Assembly: GCA_963838805.1 (NCBI GenBank)
Contig: CAWISK010000007.1
Coordinates: 124,001-188,000, forward strand
Direction: 5' to 3'
Length of the DNA: 64,000 nt
Source of the DNA: CAVRQM01 sp963838805
GTDB lineage: Bacteria > Pseudomonadota > Alphaproteobacteria > Acetobacterales > Acetobacteraceae
The translations under genes and the position numbers were made by a program. Below the pieces are notes generated by a model that worked only from the letters and a program-made list of their open reading frames with translations, searched no databases and had not been told where the DNA came from. Below, one piece after another: positions 18,030-27,315 of this stretch (position 1 is the first letter of the stretch; the number at the start of each line of letters is the position of its first letter).

Positions 18030-18911
18030 GTGCAGCGACACGCGACCGCGCTGGAGACGCTGCGCGTCACCGTGCCCGAGGCGGCGCTCGAAGCGTACGA
18101 GGCGGCGTTCGCCCAGGCGTGCGGCACTGTGGCGTTCTTCCGTGACGATGCAACCGGCCTGTGGACGGTCGAGGGTGTGAAGCAGCAGGGCGCGGATGAG
18201 GCGATCCTGTCGGCGGCGCTGCTGGTCGCGTCGGTCGCGAGCGGCGTCGAAAGCACGCTGAGCCGCACGCCGACGCCGGCGGACGACTGGCTGGCGCGCA
18301 CCGCATCGGCCTTTCCCGAGCAGCGGATCGGCCGGCGGTTCGCGGTGCGCGGCACCCATCTGCCACCGGCGTCCTCACCGGGGCGCATCACGCTTGTCCT
18401 CGACGCGGCGCTGGCATTCGGCTCCGGCGAGCACGCCACGACGCGGGGCTGCGTGCGGGCGCTGGAGATGATTGCCCACCGCCGGCCGCGCCGCATTCTG
18501 GATCTCGGAACGGGTACCGGGATCCTGGCTATGGCTGCTGCCCGCCTGCTGCATCGGCGCGTGATCGGGGCGGATGTGGATCCCTGGTCGGTGCGTACCG
18601 CGCGCGACAACGCGCGTCAGAACGGCCTGCATACGCTGCTGGCGATCCATCGCGCCGAGGGCTGGCGACCGGCCTGGATTCGCCATGCCGGCCCCTACGA
18701 TCTGGTGATGGCGAATATCCTCGCCCGCCCGCTCTGCGCGATGTCGGCGCCGCTTGCCGCCCATCTGGCACCGGGGGGCCGGGCGATCCTGTCCGGCCTA
18801 TTGGTTCGCCAGGCGCCCTGGGTATTGGCGGCGCATCGGCGGCAGGGCCTGGTGCTGGAGCACCGGCTGCACGAGGGCGGCTGGGCTACCCTCGTGCTGC
18901 GTCGCGGCTGA
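18030..18911 (+). CDS. prmA: ribosomal protein L11 methyltransferase
   Basis: A 293-residue PrmA. The N-terminal recognition domain is followed by LDAALAFGSGEHATTRGCVRAL, the PrmA signature, then SAM motif I ILDLGTGTGILAMAAARL and the catalytic-domain motif YDLVMANILARPL. It trimethylates lysines and the N-terminus of ribosomal protein L11. It starts at GTG 18030, two bases after the helicase stop. The C-terminus LHEGGWATLVLRR is typical. Its 3' end is overlapped on the opposite strand by the tail of the DUF1127 frame. Confidence 0.92.
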   Translation: MQRHATALETLRVTVPEAALEAYEAAFAQACGTVAFFRDDATGLWTVEGVKQQGADEAILSAALLVASVASGVESTLSRTPTPADDWLARTASAFPEQRIGRRFAVRGTHLPPASSPGRITLVLDAALAFGSGEHATTRGCVRALEMIAHRRPRRILDLGTGTGILAMAAARLLHRRVIGADVDPWSVRTARDNARQNGLHTLLAIHRAEGWRPAWIRHAGPYDLVMANILARPLCAMSAPLAAHLAPGGRAILSGLLVRQAPWVLAAHRRQGLVLEHRLHEGGWATLVLRRG

Positions 18912-19190
18912 AGTCAGCCCGCGCGTCCGGCGGCGAAGCTCGCGGTCGAAGACCTGGTGCAGGGTGACGCGCGAGAGGCCGATATCGGCCAGCTCGTGGT
19001 CGGTCAGCGCCTGCAGTTCTTTGATGACGGCGCGGCGGCGGGGCTGCTCGGCGACCCACTGCACGGCCGTGATCAGGCGCCCATGCAGGCCGCGCTTGCC
19101 GCGCGGCGTGACATAGCTGGCCGGCATCGGCTGCGAGGTGCGGACCGGCGCGTGGAACGCGAACTCGGTCTTGGCGGTGATGACGCTCAT
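18798..19190 (-). CDS. DUF1127 domain protein
   Basis: A DUF1127 motif (residues about 43-85: VAEQPRRRAVIKELQALTDHELADIGLSRVTL) lies in a 130-residue frame. Such small proteins are usually under 100 residues and bind RNA or affect phosphate and carbon physiology in alphaproteobacteria. The last 40 residues here have no family resemblance and are encoded antisense to the end of prmA. A single-base shift near 18920 would instead give a stop at about 18912, so the true protein may be about 90 residues. The gene diverges from the Xaa-Pro aminopeptidase. Confidence 0.72.
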   Translation of the reverse strand: MSVITAKTEFAFHAPVRTSQPMPASYVTPRGKRGLHGRLITAVQWVAEQPRRRAVIKELQALTDHELADIGLSRVTLHQVFDRELRRRTRGLTSAATQHEGSPAALVQPVLQHQALPPMRRQYPGRLANQ

Positions 19191-19297
19191 TGGTCTAGTC
19201 CTTCTTATCCAACGACGCGGTGGTCGTTCGTGTTTTGATGCAGCGCAACATAAGCTCGATCAGGACGGGGCAAAAGTGCGAGTAAACCGTTTCAGCC

Positions 19298-19329
19298 ATG
19301 CGCGTCGTGCGCATCTAGCTAATAAGCTA
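19298..19329. promoter_or_regulatory. two small inverted repeats between divergent genes
   Basis: ATGCGC-gtcgt-GCGCAT (19298-19314) is followed two bases later by TAGCT-aata-AGCTA (19316-19329). Both lie between the divergent DUF1127 and aminopeptidase genes, 38-70 bases before the latter's start, where an operator would be expected. No known regulator motif is matched. Confidence 0.3.
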
Positions 19330-19375
19330 TGACCAAATTGTGACTCAATTCTGAAGGCAATGTGGCATGAGAACG

Positions 19376-21192
19376 ATGCAAATATCTGATTTGCGCAGGG
19401 AATTGGTCGACGAGAGGCGTTGACGGCCTGATCGTGCCGCGCGCCGACGAGTATCTGGGCGAATACGTGCCGCCATCGGCCGAGCGGCTGGCCTGGCTCA
19501 CGGGCTTCACCGGCAGCGCCGGCATGGCGATCGTGCTGCCCGAGCGGGCCTGTCTGTTCGTGGACGGACGCTACGTGCTGCAGGCGGCGAACCAGACCGA
19601 TCCGGCGATCTGGGAACGGCGCCACCTGACCGAGCAGCCGCCCTCAGCCTGGCTTGCGCAGACGGCGCCGGCAGGGGCGCGGATCGGCTACGACCCTATG
19701 CTGCTCAGCGAGGAGGCGTTGCAGCGGTTCATCGACGCCGGATGCCAGATGGTGCCGCTGCGGCCGAACCCGATCGATGCCGTCTGGCGAGACCGCCCGG
19801 CGCCGCCGCTGGCACCGGCTCGCGTGCATCCGCCGCAACTGGCCGGACGGAGCAGCCGCCGAGAAGCGGGCGCAGCTTGCGCAGAGCCTGCGCGAGCAGG
19901 GCCAGGACGCGGCGGTCATCACCGACCCGGCCTCGATCGCCTGGCTGCTCAACCTGCGCGGCGGCGACGTGGCCTATAACCCGGTGGCGCTCGGTTTCGC
20001 GCTGCTGCACGCGGACGAGACGGTGGATCTGTTCATGGCGCCCGAGAAGCTGGTGCCCGAGGTCAGGGCGGCGCTGGGCAATGGCGTCGTTGTCCACGCA
20101 CCGGACGCACTGGCTTCGTCGCTCGATGCGCTGCGGGGTCGGCGCGTGCGGGTCGATGCGGCCGCAAGCCCGGTCTGGTTCGCGCAACGCCTGCGCGAAG
20201 CTGGCGCCACTGTGGTTGCGGGCATGGACCCATGCCTGTTGCCGAAGGCACGCAAGAACGCGGTGGAGCAGGACGGCGCGCGCGCGGCACACCGGCGGGA
20301 CGGGGTGGCGATGTGCCGGTTCCTGCACTGGCTGTCCGACACCCCGCGCGAGGGGCTTACGGAAATGTCCGCCGCGTCGCATCTGCTGGCGTTGCGCGCG
20401 GAGCAGGAGGATTTCCGCGGCGAGAGTTTCCCCGCAATCAGTGCCGCGGGCGAGCACGGGGCGATCATGCACTACCGGGTCGATCACTCGTCGAACCGGG
20501 CGATCCGGCCGGACGAGCTGTACCTCATCGATTCCGGCGCGCAGTTCGGCTGTGGCACCACCGACATTACCCGCACCGTCTGGACTGGGCCGGGGGTGCC
20601 GGACCCAGTTCTACGCGACCGCTATACGCGGGTACTGAAAGGGCACATCGCCATCGCCACCCTGATCTTTCCGCAGGGTGTGACCGGCGCGCATCTGGAC
20701 GGGTTCGCGCGCCACGCGCTGTGGCAGGTGGGGCTGGATTTCGATCACGGCACCGGCCACGGCGTCGGCAGCTATCTCTCGGTGCATGAAGGTCCGGCCA
20801 GCCTCAGCCGGCAGTCGCGCCCGGTGCCGCTGGAGGCGGGAATGATCCTGTCCGACGAGCCGGGATTCTATGCGCCCGGGCAATTCGGCATCCGCCTGGA
20901 GAATCTGGTGCTGGTGCAGGAGGCCGCGTTCGAGGGTGAGCGGCGGTTCCTGCGCTTCGAGACGCTGACCCTGGCGCCGTTCGACCGGGTGATGATCGAG
21001 CCGGATCTGCTGACCACGGCCGAGCGCGAGTGGCTGGATGCGTACCACGCGCGGGTGCTGGCGGAGATCGGGCCGCGTCTGACGGCCACCGAGCGGGATT
21101 GGCTGGCGGGGATTTGTGGCGCGCTGGCTAACCCCCCGTCGAACCGTTATCTCCGCCAGCATGGAGGTCTAGTTGGCCCCCCGTCTTACTGA
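19376..21192 (+). CDS. Xaa-Pro aminopeptidase, M24B (two frameshifts)
   Basis: An aminopeptidase P of about 605 residues. The N-terminal domain starts MQISDLRRELVDE and resumes in a second frame at GVDGLIVPRADEYLGEYVPP; a second shift occurs near 19850, after PPQLAGRS, resuming at AAEKRAQLAQSLREQG. The catalytic pita-bread domain is intact: YLIDSGAQF and TTDITRT (metal Asp), GTGHGVGSYL (His), DEPGFY and RLENL (Glu). It removes N-terminal residues before proline using two Mn/Zn ions. The first shift (near 19420) adds one base, the second drops one; with everything else conserved, sequence error is likely. Confidence 0.82.
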
Positions 21193-21356
21193 TGCGGTAT
21201 TATGACGTTCTGCCGCTCGAAATAATTGCCCGAGATGTAGGTCACATTGAAGCCGATGTATGGGGCGGACGTACAGACCACAATCGGCCGCGGACCAGAA
21301 TTTGATCGTGATTCGCTCGAATCCACGTAAGAATTGTCCGTGAAAACAACGTACAT
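21186..21356 (-). pseudogene. possible C-terminal gene remnant
   Basis: A minus-strand frame, open from 21398 to the TAA at 21186-21188, reads like protein: CYGFNINGIDYMYVVFTDNS, then GPRPIVVCTSAPYIGFNV and ending FERQNVIIPHQ. Composition is balanced (Tyr, Asn, Phe, Val), unlike the Arg/Ala-rich noise seen in shadow frames. The only ATG is at 21356 and a TGA lies just before the open stretch, so it is either a 56-residue gene or the end of a decayed one. No family is recognised. Its stop overlaps the end of the aminopeptidase gene on the other strand. Confidence 0.35.
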
Positions 21357-21398
21357 ATAGTCAATGCCGTTTATATTGAAACCATAACATGTAATGAA

Positions 21399-21776
21399 TC
21401 AGTTGAAATAATTCCAACCATACAGCTGAGCGCTGGACTATCCCATTTGACTCTCTTCTTGCTTCGGCGGAATGTCCAATCTTAATCTATTCGCCCTTCG
21501 TAGCCTTGGCTAGCCTGTCTTTTATCATTGGATCAGAATTGCTGACCCGCAACTAGCCTTCCAGATAGTAGGCGTGAGACGCCGTGGCTTGGCCTGTCAG
21601 TTGCGCGCGACTCGGCAAATCCTGCAGGCTTCGTACGGGTGCCTCGCAATGACCAACGCGCCGTAAAGTCGCATGACTCCGCCATCTCTCGCTCATAGAT
21701 GCTACACGTGCATTGTTCCGTAATCATCATGCACTGTCAAGCTGAAATGGTGAATAAAATCTGAAGTCGCTCGGCT
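21399..21776. other. AT-richer intergenic stretch
   Basis: Nearly 400 bases of visibly lower GC than the flanks. Short frames exist on both strands, but none has a ribosome-binding site or recognisable protein. It may be the eroded upstream part of the gene whose C-terminus lies at 21186-21398, or a scar of an excised element. Confidence 0.4.
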
Positions 21777-22559
21777 CTACCCCGCCGTCTCCGGCACCAA
21801 CTCCCCAGCCTCCATCCCGCCGGGCGCCCGCGCCTCGGCATCCGTCAGCACCCGCCAGATGCCGCCGCTCAGCACCTCGACCGGGCGGAAGCGCGCCTTG
21901 TAGGCCATCTTCGGGCTCTCCGGCACCCAATAGCCGAGATAGACGTAGGGCAGCCCGCAAGCCCGCGCGCGCTCGATCAGCCACAGGATCGCATGCGTGC
22001 CGAGCGAGCGCCGCGCCATGCCGGGCAGGAAAAAGGAATAGACCGCCGACAGCCCATCCCCGAGCCGGTCGGTCAGGCAGGCGCTGACCAGGCGATCGTC
22101 CGGGTCGCGGAACTCGACCACCATCGTCTCGATCGGCGTGTCCTCGACCATCGCGCGGTAGTCGTAGAAGCTCATGGTCGCCATGTCGCCGTCGCCATGG
22201 CGGGCCTGCTGGTAGCGCTGGAACAGTTGGAACTGCTCGGCGGTAGCGCGGGCCGGCACCTCAAAGCCTTCCAGATCGGCATTGGCCCTCAGGATGCGTC
22301 GCAAGGTTCGTTCGGGCCGGAAGATCGCGGTCGGGATGCGGATCGGCACGCAGGCCTGACAGGAAGGGCAGACCGGGGCATAGGCGATGTTGTGGCTGCG
22401 CCGGAAGCCCGCGCGCGAGAGCCGGTCGTGCAGGGCCTCGGCGTCCGGCCCGGCGATTTCGGTGACGACCTTGCGCTCCGTCCGCCCGGCCAGGTACGGG
22501 CAGGGCAGGGGTGCAGTCGTGTAGAAGAACTGCGGCCGGCGCGGCGGCTTGTAGCTCAT
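21777..22559 (-). CDS. bpt: aspartate/glutamate leucyltransferase
   Basis: A 260-residue Bpt (bacterial ATE1-like) aminoacyl-tRNA-protein transferase. The N-terminal domain has PLPCPYLAGRTERKVVTEI and the Cys-rich VCPSCQACVPIRIP; the GNAT-like C-terminal half has MSFYDYRAMVEDTPIET, YSFFLP and YLGYWVPESPKMAYKARFRPVE. It transfers leucine from Leu-tRNA to proteins with N-terminal Asp or Glu, marking them for ClpS/ClpAP. The start overlaps the RDD gene stop (ATGA), making it the last gene of a three-gene operon. Confidence 0.93.
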   Translation of the reverse strand: MSYKPPRRPQFFYTTAPLPCPYLAGRTERKVVTEIAGPDAEALHDRLSRAGFRRSHNIAYAPVCPSCQACVPIRIPTAIFRPERTLRRILRANADLEGFEVPARATAEQFQLFQRYQQARHGDGDMATMSFYDYRAMVEDTPIETMVVEFRDPDDRLVSACLTDRLGDGLSAVYSFFLPGMARRSLGTHAILWLIERARACGLPYVYLGYWVPESPKMAYKARFRPVEVLSGGIWRVLTDAEARAPGGMEAGELVPETAG

Positions 22560-23095
22560 ACGTATCGGGAGCCTCCCGGGGCAGCATCCCAGACCGCGGC
22601 CGGAGCGGTCAACGCCTCATGCAGGGCGCGCCGGCGGACCAGCACCAGCCCGGATAGCAGATCGTGCAGCGTCCGGTGGCGGTTGGTGAGCAGCGCCACG
22701 GCGAACCAGATGGCGCCCAGTGCCATTGTCGCGACGAAGCCCAGCGTCCACACCAGCGCCTCAAGCGGCGTAGGGGACGCCAGATCGGCATCGCGTCGCA
22801 CAGTGAGGCCCATCAGCGCCTGGCCGGGCGTCGCGGCGGCGCCGGACGCGATCGACAGCCAATTGTAGAGCAGCGGCACCGCCGGCAGCAGTCCCAGCAG
22901 CGGCAGGCCGAGGCCCAGTGTCAGCACCCCGAACGCCAGCAGCACGAACCACAGCACGGCGCACAGGGCCGCCACGAACACGCCATCGAGGATGAAGGCG
23001 ACGACCCGGCGCGACAACACGCCGCGCGTGAGGGCCTCGTCCCGTTCCATCAGCGTGCGGGCGCCGGCCCAGGGGCTCGGGTTTGCGTAGCTCAT
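22556..23095 (-). CDS. RDD family membrane protein
   Basis: A 179-residue membrane protein. The N-terminal RDD helix has the arginine and aspartate of SRRVVAFILDGVFVAAL; a second hydrophobic stretch (VLTLGLGLPLLGLLPAVPLLYNWL) follows, then GQALMGLTVRRDAD and a C-terminal helix. RDD proteins are small integral membrane proteins; some are linked to transport or Na+/H+ exchange, but function here is unknown. It overlaps both neighbours by 4 bases, so it is translated with the penicillin acylase and bpt genes. Confidence 0.85.
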   Translation of the reverse strand: MSYANPSPWAGARTLMERDEALTRGVLSRRVVAFILDGVFVAALCAVLWFVLLAFGVLTLGLGLPLLGLLPAVPLLYNWLSIASGAAATPGQALMGLTVRRDADLASPTPLEALVWTLGFVATMALGAIWFAVALLTNRHRTLHDLLSGLVLVRRRALHEALTAPAAVWDAAPGGSRYV

Positions 23096-25437
23096 CGCAG
23101 GTCTCCATCTGGAACGAGCGTGATATGGGTGGCCGGCCCGGCGAAATCCGCCCCCAGCGCCACGGTTTTCCCGTCGCGCCAGCGGCGCAGGAAATTGCGC
23201 GACAGGGAACTCAGCGGATCGCCCGACTGACCGGGTGCGACCATGAACAGGCTGCGGTCGAGATCGGCCAGATCATAGGCGGCGCGGAAGCTCGCGCCAT
23301 GCACCGCCTGGAAGTCGCCATCGCGAAAACCGCCGCGATCAACGGTCGTGTCGTCGCCGGGTGCGGCGATCCGGGCTTCGACCAGACGCTCCAGCCACGG
23401 GACGCCGCGCAGCATCGCGTAGGAGAACACCGCCTGATGCGCCTCGCCCCAGCGCCAGCGTCGCGGGTCCGCGCCATGCCGCGACGAAAGGGCGGCAACC
23501 GAAACCGACAGGCTGGCTTGCAACAGCGCCTCGCAATCACCGCCGCACAGCGTCGATCCGTCCGCGCCAAGCGCGTCGGCCGCGAGGTCGGGCCACGGGG
23601 CGGCCGCCTCCCGCAACGCCGGGGGCACCCCAAGCCGCGCCAGCAGCGAGTCGGCGAAGCGGCGCATCCAGTCGTTGAACAGCAGCGGCTGCGGCAGGTC
23701 GATCGCCATGCGCCCGTTCCAATCGTCGAGGAGTGCCAGCGCCGCGTGCTCGGCGTCGCCGCTCGGGCGCACCGAGCGCAGCCTGGGCAGCACGTCCTGA
23801 GCGAAGGTACTCACCGCGTCCGTCTGCATGGCGGCGAAATCGGCCGCCGCGTGTCGCGGTGTCGCATCGAGCAGTGCGCGGATGCGGCGGGCGCGGAAAT
23901 CCGCGAACCAGTCGCGGCCAAGAAAGACGCCGTCGCCATCCGGCTCGACTCGCTCGTTCGCGTTGACCAGCCGCCCGCTGGGCGGCGCCACGACATGCGG
24001 CAGGCGAGCGCCGGAGGCGAAGCCGGTCCAGTCATGGCTGCCATCGGCGCCGGCAACCGGCCGGCTGCCGTCGCCGCTGCGCCGGACCGGCACGCGGCCG
24101 GTCACGAACAGCCCGATCCGATCGCGATCGGCCACCAGCAGGTTCTGCACCGGCGAGGTGATCGAGGCGGCGGCCTGCCCGCTTCCTCGATGCTGCGCGC
24201 GCGATTGAGCGCGAACAGCCCGGCCGCCTGGGTGTCGCCCGGCTTCAGATTGGCCGCGGCCAGCGGCCAGGACCGGCCCGGCCGGGTCCACCAGATCGCT
24301 GATGACCGGGCCGTGCCGCGTTGCGCGCACGTGCAGCACCTCGTCCGGCCGCCCGCGCACATGGATCACCTCGTCTCGCACGATGAACCGACGCGGGCCG
24401 TCCGGGGTCATGTAGCGGTCCGGCCCATCCGGCTGCTCGATGAACAGGTCCTGCGTGTCGGCGCCTGTCGTGGTGAATGTCCAGGCGATGTGGCCGTTGT
24501 GGCCCAGCACCAGCATCGGCACGCCGGGCGCCGTGGCCCCCGCCAGCGCTTGAGCCGGGCCATGCGCAGGGGCGATGTCGATCCGCGCCAGGTACCAGAA
24601 GCCGGGCAGCCCGAAGGCCAGATGCGGGTCGCCTGCCAGCAGCGGCGCGCCGGAGACGGAATGGCGCCCGTCCACCGCCCACTCGTTGCTGGCCTCGGCC
24701 GGCAAGGTGAAGGCGGCGGGAAAGGCCGGGATCACTGCGGCGAGCCGCCCTGCCGTCGCGGCGAGGCGCGCATCGGGTGCCGCCATCGCCTCCGGATGGC
24801 CGGCGCCGCCCTGAGGCGGCCAGAGCGCGTCGATCTGCTCCGGGCTGAGCGTCCGCGCCAACGCCAGCCGCGCCAGTTCTGTGCGCCAGTTGCCCGACAG
24901 GTACACCGCCATCGTCTTGCCCCACAGCAGGCTATCCACCGGAGTCCACTTCTCCGGAGTGCCGAGCAGCAGGAACTCGAGCGCCGCGAACCGGCCGCGC
25001 CGGCTGATCCAGGCGTTGACGCCGCGCGCATACGCGTCCAGCAGGCCGCGCGCGTCGGGCGGCAGTCCTGCCAGTTCGACCTCCGCCTGTCCGCGCAGCC
25101 CGAGCGTGCGCATGTAGCGGTCGTAGGGCAGCGCGGCGGGGCCGGCGATCTCCGAAAGACGGCCGGAGGCGGCGCGGCGCATCAGGTCCATCTGGAACAT
25201 GCGCGCGCGGGCGTGCAGGAAGCCGAGTGCCGCCGCCGCGTCCTGTTCGGTGCTGGCACGGATGCGCGGAATGCCGTCCGCGTCCACGGCGATCGAGGCC
25301 GGGCCGTGCAGGCCCGGAATGCGGGCGCGCAAATTTCCGCCGGGCAGGGTAAGCCACACTCCGGCCGCCACAGCCGCCACGACCAGCAGCAATGCTGCGA
25401 CAGCACAGCCAGCCACGATCCGCAGCAAGCGACCCAT
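23092..25437 (-). CDS. penicillin acylase family protein (two compensating frameshifts)
   Basis: About 781 residues, an Ntn-hydrolase precursor. An N-terminal anchor (IVAGCAVAALLLVVAAVAAGVWL) leads into the alpha chain (DADGIPRIRASTEQDAAAALGFLHARARMFQMDL). The nucleophile serine begins the beta chain at SNEWAVDGRHS, followed by GDPHLAF and GHNGHIAWTFT. It would cleave amide bonds such as N-acyl homoserine lactones or beta-lactam side chains in the periplasm. Between about 24185 and 24275 the frame is shifted: the third frame encodes the expected AANLKPGDTQAAGLFALNRA, so two opposite indels cancel out. Start ATG 25437. Confidence 0.85.
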   Translation of the reverse strand: MGRLLRIVAGCAVAALLLVVAAVAAGVWLTLPGGNLRARIPGLHGPASIAVDADGIPRIRASTEQDAAAALGFLHARARMFQMDLMRRAASGRLSEIAGPAALPYDRYMRTLGLRGQAEVELAGLPPDARGLLDAYARGVNAWISRRGRFAALEFLLLGTPEKWTPVDSLLWGKTMAVYLSGNWRTELARLALARTLSPEQIDALWPPQGGAGHPEAMAAPDARLAATAGRLAAVIPAFPAAFTLPAEASNEWAVDGRHSVSGAPLLAGDPHLAFGLPGFWYLARIDIAPAHGPAQALAGATAPGVPMLVLGHNGHIAWTFTTTGADTQDLFIEQPDGPDRYMTPDGPRRFIVRDEVIHVRGRPDEVLHVRATRHGPVISDLVDPAGPVLAAGRGQSEAGRHPGGRAVRAQSRAQHRGSGQAAASITSPVQNLLVADRDRIGLFVTGRVPVRRSGDGSRPVAGADGSHDWTGFASGARLPHVVAPPSGRLVNANERVEPDGDGVFLGRDWFADFRARRIRALLDATPRHAAADFAAMQTDAVSTFAQDVLPRLRSVRPSGDAEHAALALLDDWNGRMAIDLPQPLLFNDWMRRFADSLLARLGVPPALREAAAPWPDLAADALGADGSTLCGGDCEALLQASLSVSVAALSSRHGADPRRWRWGEAHQAVFSYAMLRGVPWLERLVEARIAAPGDDTTVDRGGFRDGDFQAVHGASFRAAYDLADLDRSLFMVAPGQSGDPLSSLSRNFLRRWRDGKTVALGADFAGPATHITLVPDGDLR

Positions 25438-25460
25438 GCGCGCAGCGTGGCAGCCGCGAG

Positions 25461-26258
25461 CTACGGCCGCATAGGGGCATCCTGCGGTGGCGTCAGGATG
25501 ACGAGCTTCAGGCCGGGCACGGCGGAGGCGGCGAACACCTGCTGTTCCAGGCGGATCGTGCCATGCATCGGGTGTTGGAACAGCCGCACGCCGCCTTCGC
25601 GGCCGAGCACGTCCTGCGCGTCCCATGCCTTGCCGAACGCGGCGCTGGCCGCGCGGAGTTCGGCCACGAGCCGGCCCACCGCCGGATCATCGAGCAGCGA
25701 CGCGGTATCGGCGCGGAACTCGGCGATCACGCGGCGGCTGCGTTCGGGCCAGTCGGCCAGCAGGACGCGCGCTTCACTGGACTGGAACAGGAAGCGCAGC
25801 AAATTGTGGCCACCGGCCGGGTCGGCGCGGTCGAGCCAGCCGGTGAACAGATCCTCCGCCGGCCCGTTCCAGCCGCGCGCCTCGCAGAGAGCATCCAACA
25901 GATAGGCGGGACTCTGGATGCTGCGCAGGCAGGCGAGCAGGCTTGGGGGCACGTCCGGATGTCCTGTGGCGGCCGGCGCTGGGTCGCGGCGGCCGGCGAT
26001 GGCGAACAGATAGGCCCGTTCCGCCCGCGACAGGTGCAGTGCCGAGGCAAGGCGGGACAGTGCCGTGGCCGAGACTGCGACGGTTCGGCCCTGCTCGATC
26101 CAGGTCAGCCAGGTGGTGCTGATGCCGCAGGACGCCGCCAGCTCCTCGCGCCGCAGGCCGCTCGTGCGACGCCGGTTCGGGTGGTCTGACGCGGGCGGTG
26201 GAGCGCGCTCGCGCATGCTGCGCACGAAGGCGCCGAGGGCCTGTGTGGTGGGAATCAT
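25461..26258 (-). CDS. XRE-type regulator with MmyB-like ligand domain
   Basis: A 265-residue regulator. The HTH (residues about 10-75) has RRTSGLRREELAASCGISTTWLTWIEQG, characteristic of this large XRE/MmyB family, followed by LHLSRAERAYLF. The C-terminal PAS-like MmyB domain (AYLLDALCEARGWNGPAEDLF; ADWPERSRRVIAEFRAD; FQHPMHGTIRLEQQVF) may bind fatty-acid-like ligands. It is transcribed divergently from a methyltransferase gene 85 bases away, which it may control. Starts at 26258 (MIPTTQ) or 26270 (MHTTM) both fit. Confidence 0.87.
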   Translation of the reverse strand: MIPTTQALGAFVRSMRERAPPPASDHPNRRRTSGLRREELAASCGISTTWLTWIEQGRTVAVSATALSRLASALHLSRAERAYLFAIAGRRDPAPAATGHPDVPPSLLACLRSIQSPAYLLDALCEARGWNGPAEDLFTGWLDRADPAGGHNLLRFLFQSSEARVLLADWPERSRRVIAEFRADTASLLDDPAVGRLVAELRAASAAFGKAWDAQDVLGREGGVRLFQHPMHGTIRLEQQVFAASAVPGLKLVILTPPQDAPMRP

Positions 26259-26343
26259 GGTAGTGTGCATACCAGTATTTCTGCCCATCTGCCTGCCACG
26301 TCCCACGTCGCGCTATGGCGGGGGGCGGCTGAACGGAAGGCAT

Positions 26344-27114
26344 ATGACGATGAGCGGCAAGACGCAGGATGCTTTGGCGGCTGACCAGTTCGGTGCGCGT
26401 GCCGGCGCCTATCTGACGAGCAGTGTGCATGCGCAGGGCGCCGACCTGGCGGCACTCGCGGCCCTCGTGCGCGAGCGGCCGGGTTGCCGGGTGCTCGATC
26501 TGGGTTGTGGTGGCGGCCACGTCGCCTATGCCGCGGCGTCGGCCGGCGGCGAGGTCGTGGCGTACGATCTCTCGTCCGAGATGTTGGACGTCGTGGCGCG
26601 CGAGGCGAAGGCGAGGGGGTTGGCGATCATCACACTTCAGGGTCCGGCCGAGGCGCTGCCGTTTGCGGCGGGCGAGTTTGATGTCGTGCTGAGCCGCTAC
26701 AGCGCGCATCACTGGCGCGATTTCGGCGCAGGACTGCGCGAGGCGGTGCGGGTGCTGCGCGCGGATGGCGTGGCCGGGTTCGCCGACGTGGTCTCGCCCG
26801 GTGCCGCGGCGCTGGACACGCATCTGCAATCGGTCGAGGTGCTGCGCGACACCTCGCATGTGCGCGACCGCTCGGTGGCGGAATGGCAGGCGACCGCCGG
26901 AGAGGTCGGGTTGCTACCGCTCTCGACGGCCACCTCTCGCCTGCGAATGGATTTCGCACCCTGGGTCGAGCGGAGCGGTACGCCGCCCGTGCGTGCCGCC
27001 GCCATCCGGGCGTTGCAGGTCGCGGCCAGCGAGGCAGTATCCCGGCATTTCGCCATCGAGGCGGACGGCAGCTTCACCATCGACACCGCCGTGATGGTGT
27101 TCCGTCCGGCCTGA
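26344..27114 (+). CDS. class I SAM-dependent methyltransferase
   Basis: A 256-residue UbiE/Mg-protoporphyrin-like methyltransferase. Motif I is CRVLDLGCGGGHVAYAAA, the acidic loop EVVAYDLSSEMLDVV, motif II GPAEALPFAAGEFDVVLSRYSAHHW, and motif III VLRADGVAGFADVV. The HHW pattern resembles small-molecule methyltransferases of unknown substrate. A GGAAGG ribosome-binding site precedes ATG 26344. It is divergent from the MmyB-type regulator, the likely controller. Confidence 0.86.
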   Translation: MTMSGKTQDALAADQFGARAGAYLTSSVHAQGADLAALAALVRERPGCRVLDLGCGGGHVAYAAASAGGEVVAYDLSSEMLDVVAREAKARGLAIITLQGPAEALPFAAGEFDVVLSRYSAHHWRDFGAGLREAVRVLRADGVAGFADVVSPGAAALDTHLQSVEVLRDTSHVRDRSVAEWQATAGEVGLLPLSTATSRLRMDFAPWVERSGTPPVRAAAIRALQVAASEAVSRHFAIEADGSFTIDTAVMVFRPA

Positions 27115-27121
27115 GGCGGTC

Positions 27122-27148
27122 CCGGCCCCGCCTCACCGGGGGGGCCGG
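27122..27148. terminator. GC-rich hairpin between convergent ends
   Basis: CCGGCCCC (27122-27129) pairs with GGGGCCGG (27141-27148) around an 11-base loop. It lies just after the methyltransferase stop and before the end of the OmpA relic. No T-run follows, so factor-independent termination would be weak. Confidence 0.4.
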
Positions 27149-27153
27149 AGGCG

Positions 27154-27255
27154 CTATTTCAGGATGATCTCGACACGCCGGTTCTGCGGCTCGCGCACGT
27201 CCAGCGCGGTCGAGCACCAGCGGGTTCGACAGAGGTTCAGGAGTTCGGTCTGCGC
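27154..27255 (-). pseudogene. OmpA-family C-terminal fragment
   Basis: Reading on the minus strand up to the TAG at 27154-27156 gives TALDVREPQNRRVEIILK, the canonical C-terminal end of OmpA/MotB-type peptidoglycan-binding domains (NRRVEI motif). A few codons upstream another frame gives LSNPLV, as expected just before it, so one frameshift is present. Beyond about 27255 the resemblance ends and the sequence becomes the promoter side of the hydrolase gene. No start or signal peptide remains: a truncated, dead gene. Confidence 0.7.
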
Positions 27256-27315
27256 AAGACTTTGTGAGCACTACTTGCTGTTATGCTGTGACATTTTAGT
27301 ATCAGACGAGATCAC

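Noticed and set aside
21533..21730. 65-codon minus-strand frame in the AT-rich gap
   Set aside because: No ribosome-binding site, no domain, and composition like random sequence.
23083..25905. Very long plus-strand open frame (940 codons)
   Set aside because: It is the antisense shadow of the penicillin acylase and regulator genes: Arg/Gln/His-rich, no domain, typical of GC-rich DNA. The same applies to 15565-17958 (minus) and 8963-10759 (plus).
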